From the NCBI RefSeq assembly GCF_036013975.1, contig NZ_CP107904.1:6729001-6793000 (forward strand): DNA of 64,000 nucleotides, in the 5' to 3' direction. Position numbers and translations under genes: made by a program. Shown here one piece after another: positions 29,401 through 36,937 of this stretch. This DNA is from Kitasatospora sp. NBC_00458. GTDB lineage: Bacteria > Actinomycetota > Actinomycetes > Streptomycetales > Streptomycetaceae. The notes under the pieces are model-generated. The model was not told the origin of the DNA. It did no database searches and worked only from the letters and a program-made list of their open reading frames with translations. Every line of letters begins with the position of its first letter. Position 1 is the first letter of the stretch.

Positions 29401-32400
29401 TCGTTGGCGGGGACGTTGCGGGTGGAGGGTGAGGGTGAGCAGGCGTCGTTGGAGTCGGTGTTGCCGGTGTTGTCGCGTTGGCACCGGCGGCGCCGGGACG
29501 AGGCGGCGGTGGACGGTTGGCGTTACCGGGTGACGTGGAAGCCGGTGGCGGCCGGTGCCGCGGTGCTGTCCGGCAGGTGGCTGGTGGTGGTGCCGGCGGG
29601 GTGGGGTGAGGAGCCGTGGGTGGCGTCCTGCCTGGAGGGGCTGCGCGGGCACGGCGTGGAGACCGTGCTGCTGGAGACCGGTCTCGCCGAGGCGGATCGC
29701 GCCGTCCTGGCCGCGGGGCTGCGCGAGCTGCCCGCCGGCGGGCAGCTCGCCGGCGTGCTGTCCCTGGCGGCGCTCGCGGGCGAGGAGCTGCCGCACGCAC
29801 CGGGCATGTCGGTCGGTCTCGCGGTGACCCTGGCGCTGGTCCAGGCGCTGGGGGACGCCGGGGTCGAGGCGCCGTTGTGGTGCGTGACGCGTCAGGGGCT
29901 GGCGGCGCGGCGTGCGGAGCCCGTCGACCCGGTGCAGGCGCAGGTCTGGGGTCTGGGCCGGGTGGCCGCGCTGGAGTACCCGCGGCGGTGGGGCGGTCTG
30001 GTCGACCTGCCGGGGTCGTTGGACGCGCGGGCGCTGGACAGGTTCTGCGCCGTGCTGGCCGGCACCTCGGGCGAGGACCAGGTCGCGATCCGTTCCTCGG
30101 GCGTGTTCGGCCGCCGCCTGACCAGGGCCGTCCCCGTGTCGGACGCGACGGCCCCGGCCCCGTGGCGGCCCCGCGGTACCGTGCTGCTCACCGGCGGTAC
30201 CGGTGCGATCGGCCCTGACGTGGCACGCTGGCTGGCGGGCAACGGCGCCGAGCACCTGGTGCTGCCGGGCCGCCGCGGCGCGGAGGCCGCGGCCGCCGTC
30301 GAACTGCGCGACGAGCTCGCCGCGTCCGGTGTCCGGGTGACCCTGGCGGCCTGCGACGTGACCGACCGCGAGGCGCTGGCGGAGCTGGTCCGGCGGGTCG
30401 CAGCCGAGGGCTCGCCGGTCCGTGCCGTGGTGCACGCGGCCGCACTGATCGGCCTCGCCCCGCTGGCCGACACCAGCCTGAGCGACTTCGCCGCCGTGAT
30501 CGGCGCCAAGGTCGCGGGAGCGGCCAACCTGGACGCGATCTTCGCCGAGGAGGACCTGGACGCCTTCGTCCTGTTCTCCTCCGTCGCGGGTGTGTGGGGC
30601 AGCGGCGACCACGGCGCCTACTCCGCCGCCAACGCCCATCTGGACGCCCTGGCCGAACAGCGGCGGGCTCGCGGGCTGACCGCCACCTCGGTGGCATGGG
30701 GCATGTGGGACGCCGTGCACGTGCTGGAGAACGGCGAGGTCTTCGACACCAACGCCAACCTGATCCGGCGCGGGCTGCCGACGTTCCGCTCGGACCAGGC
30801 ACTGGCGGGCCTGCAGCACGTCCTCGACCACGACGAGACCTGCCTGATGGTCGCCGACATCGACTGGGAACGGTTCATCGCGACCTTCACCTCGGTCCGC
30901 CCGAGCCGTCTGCTGGCGGACCTGCCCGAGGTCCGCAGGCTCCAGGACGCGCGCCCCGCCGATCCCGCGCACGCCGGCTCCGAGGCGCTGTCGGCCCTGC
31001 GCACCCGCCTGTCGGTCCTGCCCGAGCCGGAGCAGGTCCAGCAGCTGACGGAGCTGGTGCGGACGCGCGCCGCCGAGGTTCTCGGCCACGCCTCAGTGGT
31101 GGCCATCGAGCCCAACCGGGCCTTCCGCGAGCTCGGCTTCGACTCGCTGACCTCCGTCGAGCTGCGCAACCGCCTCGGCACGGCGAGCGGCCTCCAGCTG
31201 CCGACCACGCTGGTCTTCGACTTCCCCAACGCGCACGTGCTGGCCGGCTACCTGCGGGGCCGGATCATCGACGACCCGTCGGGCGGCGTCTCCCCGACCG
31301 ACGCGCAGCTCGTCCGGCAGGCCGCGGACGACGACCCGGTCGCCATCGTGGGCCTGGGCTGCCGCTACCCCGGGGGCGTCGTCTCGGCGGACGACCTGTG
31401 GGACGTGGTGCTCCGGGAGCGCGACGTCGTCTCCGGCTTCCCCACCAACCGGGGCTGGGACGCCGAGGGCGTCTACGACCCGGACCCGGAGAAGGAGGGG
31501 AAGACCTACGTCCGCGAGGGCGGCTTCCTTCACGACGCAGGGGACTTCGACGCCCAGTTCTTCGGGATCTCGCCGCGTGAGGCCGTGGCGATGGACCCGC
31601 AGCAGCGGCTGCTGCTGGAGACGTCCTGGGAGGCGCTGGAGACGGCCGGGATCGACCCGGCCTCGCTGCGCGGCAGCCGGACCGGTGTCTTCGTCGGCGG
31701 CAACGACCAGGGGTACACGCGCCAGGGCAATGCCGGCGAGGGCCTGGAGGGGCACCTGATCACCGGTGGCTCGATGAGTGTGGCCTCGGGCCGGGTCTCC
31801 TACGTCCTCGGGCTGGAAGGGCCGTCCATGACCGTGGACACGGCCTGTTCCTCCTCGCTGGTCGCGCTGCACCTGGCCGTCCAGGCGGTGCGGCGCGGCG
31901 AGTGCTCGCTGGCCCTGGCCGGCGGCGTCACCGTGATGGCCACCCCCGCCGGCATCACCGGCTTCTCCCGCCAGCGCGCGGTGGCCCCGGACGGGCGCTC
32001 CAAGGCGTTCGCGGCCGCCGCTGACGGCATGTCCTGCGCCGAGGGTGTGGGCGTGCTGCTGGTGGAGCGGTTGTCGGATGCGCGGCGCAACGGGCATCCG
32101 GTGCTGGCTGTGGTGCGGGGCAGTGCGGTGAATCAGGACGGTGCGTCGAACGGTCTGACGGCGCCGAACGGTCCGTCGCAGCAGCGGGTGATCCGTGAGG
32201 CGCTGGCCGATGCGCGGATCGCGGCCGCCGAGGTCGACGTGGTGGAGGCGCACGGGACCGGCACGAAGCTGGGTGACCCGATCGAGGCGCAGGCGGTGAT
32301 CGCCACCTACGGTCAGGAGCGCGCGGAGGACCGGCCGCTGTGGTTGGGGTCGGTGAAGTCGAACATCGGTCACACGCAGGCGGCGGCGGGTGTCGCGGGT

Positions 32401-35400
32401 GTGATCAAGATGGTGATGGCGATGCGGCACGGTGTGCTGCCGCGGACGCTGCACGTGGACGAGCCGACGCCGCACGTGGACTGGTCGGCGGGTGCGGTGG
32501 AGTTGCTGACGGAATCGGTGGAGTGGCCGGAGACGGGGAGTCCGCGTCGGGCGGGTGTGTCGTCGTTCGGTGTGAGTGGGACGAATGCGCACGTGATCCT
32601 GGAGCAGGCTCCGGCCGGGGAGCCGGTGGTGGCGGACCCGGCCGACGAGCCGACCGGGGTTGATGGTGCCGGCGGGGGCGGGTTGGGTGTGTTCTCGTCG
32701 TTGCCGGTGGTGCCGTTCGTGGTGTCGGGGCGGTCCGAGGGTGCGTTGTCGGGGCAGGCGGAGCGGTTGGCGGCGTTCGTCGGTGAGCGTGATGACCTGC
32801 GTGATGTCGATGTGGCTTCGTCGTTGGTGAGTGGTCGTGCGGTGTTGGAGCACCGTGGTGTGGTGGTCGCGGGTGACCGGGCGGGTGTGGTCAGCGGTCT
32901 GGAGGCGCTGGCGGCCGGTGAGGGTGCGGCTGGTGTGGTGCGTGGTGTGGCGGGTTCTGGTTCGGGTGTGGTGTTCGTGTTCCCGGGTCAGGGGTCGCAG
33001 TGGGTGGGGATGGCGGTGGGGTTGTTGGAGTGTTCGCCGGTGTTCGCGGGGCGGATGGCGGAGTGTGCGGCGGCGTTGGAGCCGTTTGTGGAGTGGGATT
33101 TGTTGGGTGTGTTGGGTGATGAGGGGTTGTTGTCGCGGGTGGATGTGGTGCAGCCGGTGTTGTGGGCGGTGATGGTGTCGTTGGCGGCGGTGTGGGAGTC
33201 GGTGGGTGTGGTGCCGTCGGCGGTGGTGGGGCATTCGCAGGGGGAGATCGCGGCTGCGGTGGTGGCGGGTGGGTTGTCGTTGGTGGATGGTGCGCGGGTG
33301 GTGGCGTTGCGGTCGCGGGCGATCGGTGGGCGGTTGGCGGGTCGTGGGGGGATGGTGTCGGTGGGGTTGCCGGTGTCGGTGGTGGTGGGGGAGTTGGGGT
33401 CGTGGTCGGGTCGGGTGGAGGTGGCGGCGGTGAACGGGCCGTCGTCGGTGGTGGTGGCGGGGGATGCGGGGGCGTTGGATGAGTTGGTGGGGGTGTGGGA
33501 GTCGCGGGGTGTGAGGGTGCGGCGGGTTCCGGTGGATTATGCGTCGCATACGGGGCATGTGGAGGTGTTGCGGGAGGAGTTGGCGGGGGTGTTGGGGTCG
33601 GTGGTGCCGTTGGTGCCGCGGGTTCCGTTCCTGTCGTCGGTGCATGGTGGTTGGGTGGATGTGGCGGCGGGTGATCTGGGGGCGGATTACTGGTTCCGGA
33701 ACCTGCGGTGCACGGTGGAGTTCGAGAAGGCGGTGGAGTCCCTGCTGCGGCAGGGCCAGCGGGTGTTCGTCGAGGTGAGTGCGCATCCGGTGTTGACGGT
33801 GGGGGTGGAGGAGACGGCGGAGGCCCTTGAGGCCGCCGGTGCTGGTGTCGATGCCGCCCGGGTGCTGGTGGTGGGGTCGTTGCGGCGGGATGAGGGTGGT
33901 CCGGAGCGGTTGCTGACCTCGTTCGCGCAGGCGTGGGCGGGGGGTGTGTCCGTCGACTGGTCGCGGGTGTTCGACGGCCAGGACGCGCGCCGCGTGGACC
34001 TGCCGACGTACGCGTTCCAGCATGAGCGGTACTGGCTGGACGCGCCCGCGGGCGCGGTGGGTGATGTGGTCTCCGCCGGTCTCGGTTCGGCGGACCATCC
34101 GTTGCTGGGTGCTGCGGTGGCGCTCGCGGCCGGTGACGGTTTCCTGTTCACGGGTCGGTTGTCGCTGCGGACGCATCCGTGGTTGGCGGATCATGCGGTG
34201 GCGGGGACGGTGTTGGTGCCGGGGACGGGGATGCTGGAGCTGGCTCTTCGCGCGGGTGAGCGGGCCGGTTGCGAGCACGTGGAGGAGTTGACGCTGGAGG
34301 CGCCGTTGGTGGTGCCCGAGCGTGGTGGTGTCCAGATCCAGCTGGCGGTAGGCGAGTTGGACGATGCGGGACGTCGCTCCTTCACCCTGCACTCGCGGGT
34401 CCACGACGACGGCACGGACGAGGAGCTGGCCGGTGCCTGGGTGCGCCACGCGACCGGCACCTTGACCGCTCGGCCCGCCTCCCACGCGACGCCCGCCGGC
34501 GCCGCGCGCGACCTGGTCGTCTGGCCGCCGCGGGATGCCGAAGCCCTTGACGTGACGGGCTTGTACGAGCGCTTCGGCGACCGCGAGTTCCGCTACGGGC
34601 CGACCTTCCAGGGTGTCCGGGCGGCGTGGCGTCGGGGCGAGGAGGTCTTCGCCGAGGTCGCCCTGCCCGTCGACGAGCATGCTCAGGCGGCCCGCTTCGG
34701 CGTCCACCCCGCCCTGTTCGACTCGACGCTGCACTCCGTGGCGCTGGGCGCGATGGAGAAGGAGGGCCAGGGCCGTCTGCCGTTCGCATGGTCGGGCGTG
34801 TCGTTGCACGCGGTAGGCGCCACCGCCCTGCGGGTCAGGATGGCCCCGACGGGTACCGATGCGATGTCCCTGCACGCGGCGGACGCCGCCGGCAACCCGG
34901 TGATCTCGGTCGAGTCGCTGGTCTCACGCCCCATCACGCTCGACCAGGTGCGGGCTGCGCGTGGTGCGGTCCTGGGGCAGGACTCGCTGTTCCGGGTGGA
35001 CTGGAGCGAGTTGCGTGTACCCGGTGGGGGCACGGCGGCGGGTTTTGCGTGGCTGGGTGAGGTTGAGGCGGGGCCGGCGGTCGCGGAGGGCGGTCGGTTC
35101 GTGGATCTGGCTGCTCTTGGTGCGGCGGTCGATGCGGGGTTGGAGGTTCCGGGGACGGTTGTGCTCGGGGTGTCCGGTGGGGCCGGTGGGTCCGGGGATC
35201 CGGTGGTGGGTGTCCGGGAGGTTGCGGCGGGTGTTCTGGGGGTGTTGCAGGGTTGGACGGCGGATGAGCGGTGGGCGGGTTCGCGTCTGGTGGTGGTGAC
35301 GCGGGGTGCGGTGGCGGTGGAGTCCGGCGCCGATGTCGCGGATCTGGCAGCGGCGTCGGTGTGGGGTCTGGTGCGTTCGGCGCAGTCGGAGCATCCGGGT

Positions 35401-36894
35401 CGGTTCGTGCTGGTGGACGTCGACGGTGATGTGTCCGGTGTCCTGCCGGGGGTGTTGGCCTGTGACGAGCCGCAGGTGGCGGTGCGCGGTGGTGCGGCGT
35501 TCGTGCCGCGGCTGGCGCGGGTGGAGCGGAGCGCTCCGGCCGGCGGGGACGAGCCTGCCGGTGGCCTGGGGTTCGCGGCGGGTGGCACGGTGCTGGTGAC
35601 GGGTGCGACCGGCACGCTGGGTGCTCTGGTGGCGCGGCACCTGGTGGTCGGGCACGGCGTGCGGCGTCTGGTGCTGGCCAGCCGCAGCGGTGCGGATGCC
35701 CCGGGTGCGGCGGAGCTGGTCGCGGAGCTGACCGGCGCCGGTGCGAGCGTGACGGTGGAGGCCTGTGACGTGGCCGACCGGGACGCGCTCGCGGCGCTCC
35801 TGGCGCGGATCCCGGCGCAGGCGCCGCTGACGGGGATCGTGCACACCGCGGGCGTGTTGGACGACGGCGTGATCGAGTCGCTCACCCCCGAGCGCCTGGA
35901 CACCGTCCTGCGTCCGAAGCTGGATGCGGCCTGGCACCTGCACGAACTCACCGAACACCTCGACCTCTCCGCCTTCGTCCTCTTCTCCGCGGTGGCCGGA
36001 ACCTTCGGCGCGCCGGGCCAGGGCAACTACGCCGCCGCCAACGCGTTCCTGGACGCGCTCGCGCAGCACCGCCGGGCCAAGGGCCTTCCGGCCGTCTCGC
36101 TCGCCTGGGGATTCTGGGAGGAACTCAGCAGTCTGACCGGCAAGTTGAAGGACAACCAGATCCGCCGCATCACCGGCGGCGGTCTGGTCGCGATGCGGTC
36201 GCAGGAGGGGCTGGAGCTCTTCGACGCGGCCTGCGCGACCGGGGACGCTCTGCTGGTCCCGGCCCGGCTCGACCTGGCCGGGGTGCGCTCCGGCGCCTCC
36301 GAGATCCCTGCGATCCTCCGCGGCCTGGTCCGGGCACCTGCCCGCCGGGCCTCGGACGCGAGCCCGAACGCGGTGGCGGCGCTCCGCCGGCGCCTGGCCG
36401 GTGCCTCCGAGGCGGAGCGCGGTCGGGCCCTGCTCGATCTGGTCCGCACGACCGTGGCCGCCGTGCTCCGGCTCGATGGCCCTTCGGCGCTGAACGTCCG
36501 CCGGAGCTTCCTGGACATGGGCGTCGACTCGCTGACCGCCGTCGAGATCCGAAACCGGCTCAACGCGGCCACCGGACTACGCCTTCCGGCCACCTCGGTC
36601 TTCGACTACCCGACTTCGACGGCGCTCGCCGACCACCTGGCCGCGACGATCGGGGCCGTCGACGGCGAGGCCGAAACTCCCGGACTGGCAGAGCTCGACG
36701 CGGTGGAAGCCGCCTTGGCCGCACTCGAACCCGGCGGCAGTGCCGCCACCGAAGTCACCACCCGACTGAAGAAGCTCCTCGCGAAGTGGGGCAATTCCCC
36801 GGAGTCGGCCGGTGAGGCGCTCGGAGGGACCGATATCGATTCGGCAACCGATGACGAACTCTTCGGCGTACTCGACGGATTCCGGAATTCCTGA
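26500..36894 (+). CDS. Modular type I polyketide synthase C (KS-AT-KR-ACP / KS-AT-DH-KR-ACP)
   Basis: Bimodular synthase of 3,464 residues. ATG 26500 is preferred over the in-frame TTG at 26488 because it gives an N-terminus matching that of synthase B; its RBS is weak (GGAAC at 26483-26487). The N-terminal helix (EKFVEALRLSLKETERL) is the same docking type as in B. By residue: KS 36-460, AT 580-925, KR 1225-1405, ACP 1518-1582; KS 1612-2040, AT 2155-2510, DH 2533-2810, KR 3030-3210, ACP 3312-3380. KS cysteines are Cys210 and Cys1783. The first AT (Ser672) is unlike every other AT here and reads FASH at residues 773-776. The C-terminus ends in an SATDDELF tail, a different docking class from A and B, pairing with synthase D. 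Gene D follows after 43 bp. Its likely special job is incorporating the methoxymalonyl unit supplied by the operon at 61429 onward; that link is inference. Confidence 0.97.
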   Translation: MDASQEKFVEALRLSLKETERLRQENRRLTEVSREPIAIVGMSCRFPGGAQDPEGLWDLLVSGRDAFSDFPAARGWDMDALYDPDPAVSGKSYVAQGAFLETAEEFDAGFFGISPREALAMDPQQRLLLEASWEVFERAGIDPETLRGSSTGVFVGSSGQDYMTLLAAAGDRSDQLEGLIGTGNAPSVASGRLAYTFGLEGPAVTVDTACSSSLVSLHLAVQALRQGECGLALAGGVTVMSTAGPFIEFSRQGNLARNGRCKPFAAAADGTAWGEGVGMLLVERLSDARRNGHPVLAVVRGSAVNQDGASNGLTAPNGPSQQRVIRAALANARLTADQVDAVEAHGTGTTLGDPIEAQALLTTYGQDRPAERPLWLGSVKSNIGHTQAAAGVAGVIKMVMAMRHGVLPRTLHVDAPTPHVDWSAGAVELLTEAVPWPETGAARRSAVSSFSMSGTNAHVVLEAAPAGGTAARPTGADGADAERPVSALALGELAPWVLSARSAEALRGQAARLREHLRTRPEVPAPDVAASLLLTRRTMEHRAVVVTPDREELLAGLAALAAGEERTGLVRGTARTGRGPVFVFPGQGSQWVGMGARLWEASPAFRRRASECAEVMDPYLDWSLLAVLRGEPGTPSLDRVDVAQPALWAMMVSLAEAWRSLGVEPAAVVGHSQGEVAAACVAGALTLADAARIIAVRSQALAAGVAGGGMVSVLAPAEQVREWLVPWADRISVAAVNSGAATTVSGDLAALEEFGAELSRRGTMRWPIPGVGFASHSPMVETLREKLLTELDPVRPQASEIPFYSTLTGGRFDTERLDSAYWYRNLREPVEFELAVRALLGDGYTAFVEASPHPLLTANVQDIAGQNATAEVTVTESLRRDEDALVRFATSLATAHVHGLPVTWSAVFAGQGVHEGAERVDLPTYAFQRQWFWPEFTAATGTGDALPAPTDELDARFWAAVEREDVASLAGTLRVEGEGEQASLESVLPVLSRWHRRRRDEAAVDGWRYRVTWKPVAAGAAVLSGRWLVVVPAGWGEEPWVASCLEGLRGHGVETVLLETGLAEADRAVLAAGLRELPAGGQLAGVLSLAALAGEELPHAPGMSVGLAVTLALVQALGDAGVEAPLWCVTRQGLAARRAEPVDPVQAQVWGLGRVAALEYPRRWGGLVDLPGSLDARALDRFCAVLAGTSGEDQVAIRSSGVFGRRLTRAVPVSDATAPAPWRPRGTVLLTGGTGAIGPDVARWLAGNGAEHLVLPGRRGAEAAAAVELRDELAASGVRVTLAACDVTDREALAELVRRVAAEGSPVRAVVHAAALIGLAPLADTSLSDFAAVIGAKVAGAANLDAIFAEEDLDAFVLFSSVAGVWGSGDHGAYSAANAHLDALAEQRRARGLTATSVAWGMWDAVHVLENGEVFDTNANLIRRGLPTFRSDQALAGLQHVLDHDETCLMVADIDWERFIATFTSVRPSRLLADLPEVRRLQDARPADPAHAGSEALSALRTRLSVLPEPEQVQQLTELVRTRAAEVLGHASVVAIEPNRAFRELGFDSLTSVELRNRLGTASGLQLPTTLVFDFPNAHVLAGYLRGRIIDDPSGGVSPTDAQLVRQAADDDPVAIVGLGCRYPGGVVSADDLWDVVLRERDVVSGFPTNRGWDAEGVYDPDPEKEGKTYVREGGFLHDAGDFDAQFFGISPREAVAMDPQQRLLLETSWEALETAGIDPASLRGSRTGVFVGGNDQGYTRQGNAGEGLEGHLITGGSMSVASGRVSYVLGLEGPSMTVDTACSSSLVALHLAVQAVRRGECSLALAGGVTVMATPAGITGFSRQRAVAPDGRSKAFAAAADGMSCAEGVGVLLVERLSDARRNGHPVLAVVRGSAVNQDGASNGLTAPNGPSQQRVIREALADARIAAAEVDVVEAHGTGTKLGDPIEAQAVIATYGQERAEDRPLWLGSVKSNIGHTQAAAGVAGVIKMVMAMRHGVLPRTLHVDEPTPHVDWSAGAVELLTESVEWPETGSPRRAGVSSFGVSGTNAHVILEQAPAGEPVVADPADEPTGVDGAGGGGLGVFSSLPVVPFVVSGRSEGALSGQAERLAAFVGERDDLRDVDVASSLVSGRAVLEHRGVVVAGDRAGVVSGLEALAAGEGAAGVVRGVAGSGSGVVFVFPGQGSQWVGMAVGLLECSPVFAGRMAECAAALEPFVEWDLLGVLGDEGLLSRVDVVQPVLWAVMVSLAAVWESVGVVPSAVVGHSQGEIAAAVVAGGLSLVDGARVVALRSRAIGGRLAGRGGMVSVGLPVSVVVGELGSWSGRVEVAAVNGPSSVVVAGDAGALDELVGVWESRGVRVRRVPVDYASHTGHVEVLREELAGVLGSVVPLVPRVPFLSSVHGGWVDVAAGDLGADYWFRNLRCTVEFEKAVESLLRQGQRVFVEVSAHPVLTVGVEETAEALEAAGAGVDAARVLVVGSLRRDEGGPERLLTSFAQAWAGGVSVDWSRVFDGQDARRVDLPTYAFQHERYWLDAPAGAVGDVVSAGLGSADHPLLGAAVALAAGDGFLFTGRLSLRTHPWLADHAVAGTVLVPGTGMLELALRAGERAGCEHVEELTLEAPLVVPERGGVQIQLAVGELDDAGRRSFTLHSRVHDDGTDEELAGAWVRHATGTLTARPASHATPAGAARDLVVWPPRDAEALDVTGLYERFGDREFRYGPTFQGVRAAWRRGEEVFAEVALPVDEHAQAARFGVHPALFDSTLHSVALGAMEKEGQGRLPFAWSGVSLHAVGATALRVRMAPTGTDAMSLHAADAAGNPVISVESLVSRPITLDQVRAARGAVLGQDSLFRVDWSELRVPGGGTAAGFAWLGEVEAGPAVAEGGRFVDLAALGAAVDAGLEVPGTVVLGVSGGAGGSGDPVVGVREVAAGVLGVLQGWTADERWAGSRLVVVTRGAVAVESGADVADLAAASVWGLVRSAQSEHPGRFVLVDVDGDVSGVLPGVLACDEPQVAVRGGAAFVPRLARVERSAPAGGDEPAGGLGFAAGGTVLVTGATGTLGALVARHLVVGHGVRRLVLASRSGADAPGAAELVAELTGAGASVTVEACDVADRDALAALLARIPAQAPLTGIVHTAGVLDDGVIESLTPERLDTVLRPKLDAAWHLHELTEHLDLSAFVLFSAVAGTFGAPGQGNYAAANAFLDALAQHRRAKGLPAVSLAWGFWEELSSLTGKLKDNQIRRITGGGLVAMRSQEGLELFDAACATGDALLVPARLDLAGVRSGASEIPAILRGLVRAPARRASDASPNAVAALRRRLAGASEAERGRALLDLVRTTVAAVLRLDGPSALNVRRSFLDMGVDSLTAVEIRNRLNAATGLRLPATSVFDYPTSTALADHLAATIGAVDGEAETPGLAELDAVEAALAALEPGGSAATEVTTRLKKLLAKWGNSPESAGEALGGTDIDSATDDELFGVLDGFRNS
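26605..31260 (+). other. PKS module M6: KS-AT-KR-ACP, candidate methoxymalonyl module, A-type KR
   Basis: KS Cys210; AT serine Ser672 in GHSQGE; specificity motif FASH at 773-776 (nt 28816-28827) rather than HAFH or YASH. The KR lacks LDD and has tryptophan 8 residues before Tyr1374 (Trp1366), the A-type signature (predicted L-hydroxyl). The ACP has GFDSL. There is no DH; a dimerization-element-like segment precedes the KR. Methoxymalonyl use is inferred from the odd AT plus the methoxymalonyl-ACP genes in the cluster. Confidence 0.82.
29350..30130 (+). repeat. Post-AT linker and KR structural-region repeat shared by M6 and M8
   Basis: DNA from the dimerization-element-like segment to just before the KR cofactor loop is almost identical to 39722-40495 in M8, apart from a divergent stretch near 29670-29810 (40045-40185 in M8). 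The acyltransferases just upstream of the two copies are unrelated at DNA level. Confidence 0.8.
31325..36645 (+). other. PKS module M7: KS-AT-DH-KR-ACP, methylmalonyl, double bond
   Basis: KS Cys1783 in DTACSSS, but the first two thirds of this KS are divergent (for example DGMSCAEGVG where the others read DGTGWGEG). The AT has GHSQGE and YASH (residues 2347-2350), typical of methylmalonyl-CoA. The DH keeps HAVAG and HPALFD; the KR carries LDD; the ACP motif is GVDSL. Predicted outcome is 10-methyl, C10=C11. This KS accepts the chain made by M6. Confidence 0.92.
32682..34021 (+). repeat. Methylmalonyl-AT repeat block (four copies in window)
   Basis: About 1.0-1.3 kb of near-identical DNA containing the GHSQGE/YASH acyltransferase. 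Other copies: 38640-39664 (M8), 43028-44352 (M9) and 48781-50107 (M10). At the 3' end the copies fall into two pairs: M7 with M10, and M8 with M9. Confidence 0.85.
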
Positions 36895-36921
36895 ACCAGC
36901 GGTGGAACACCCCTTTCGCTT

Positions 36922-36928
36922 GAAGGAG
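36922..36928 (+). promoter_or_regulatory. Ribosome binding site of PKS D
   Basis: GAAGGAG lies 9 nt before ATG 36938, a strong purine-rich site fixing the start of synthase D inside the 43-bp C-D spacer. Confidence 0.8.
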
Positions 36929-36937
36929 TTGGCATAG

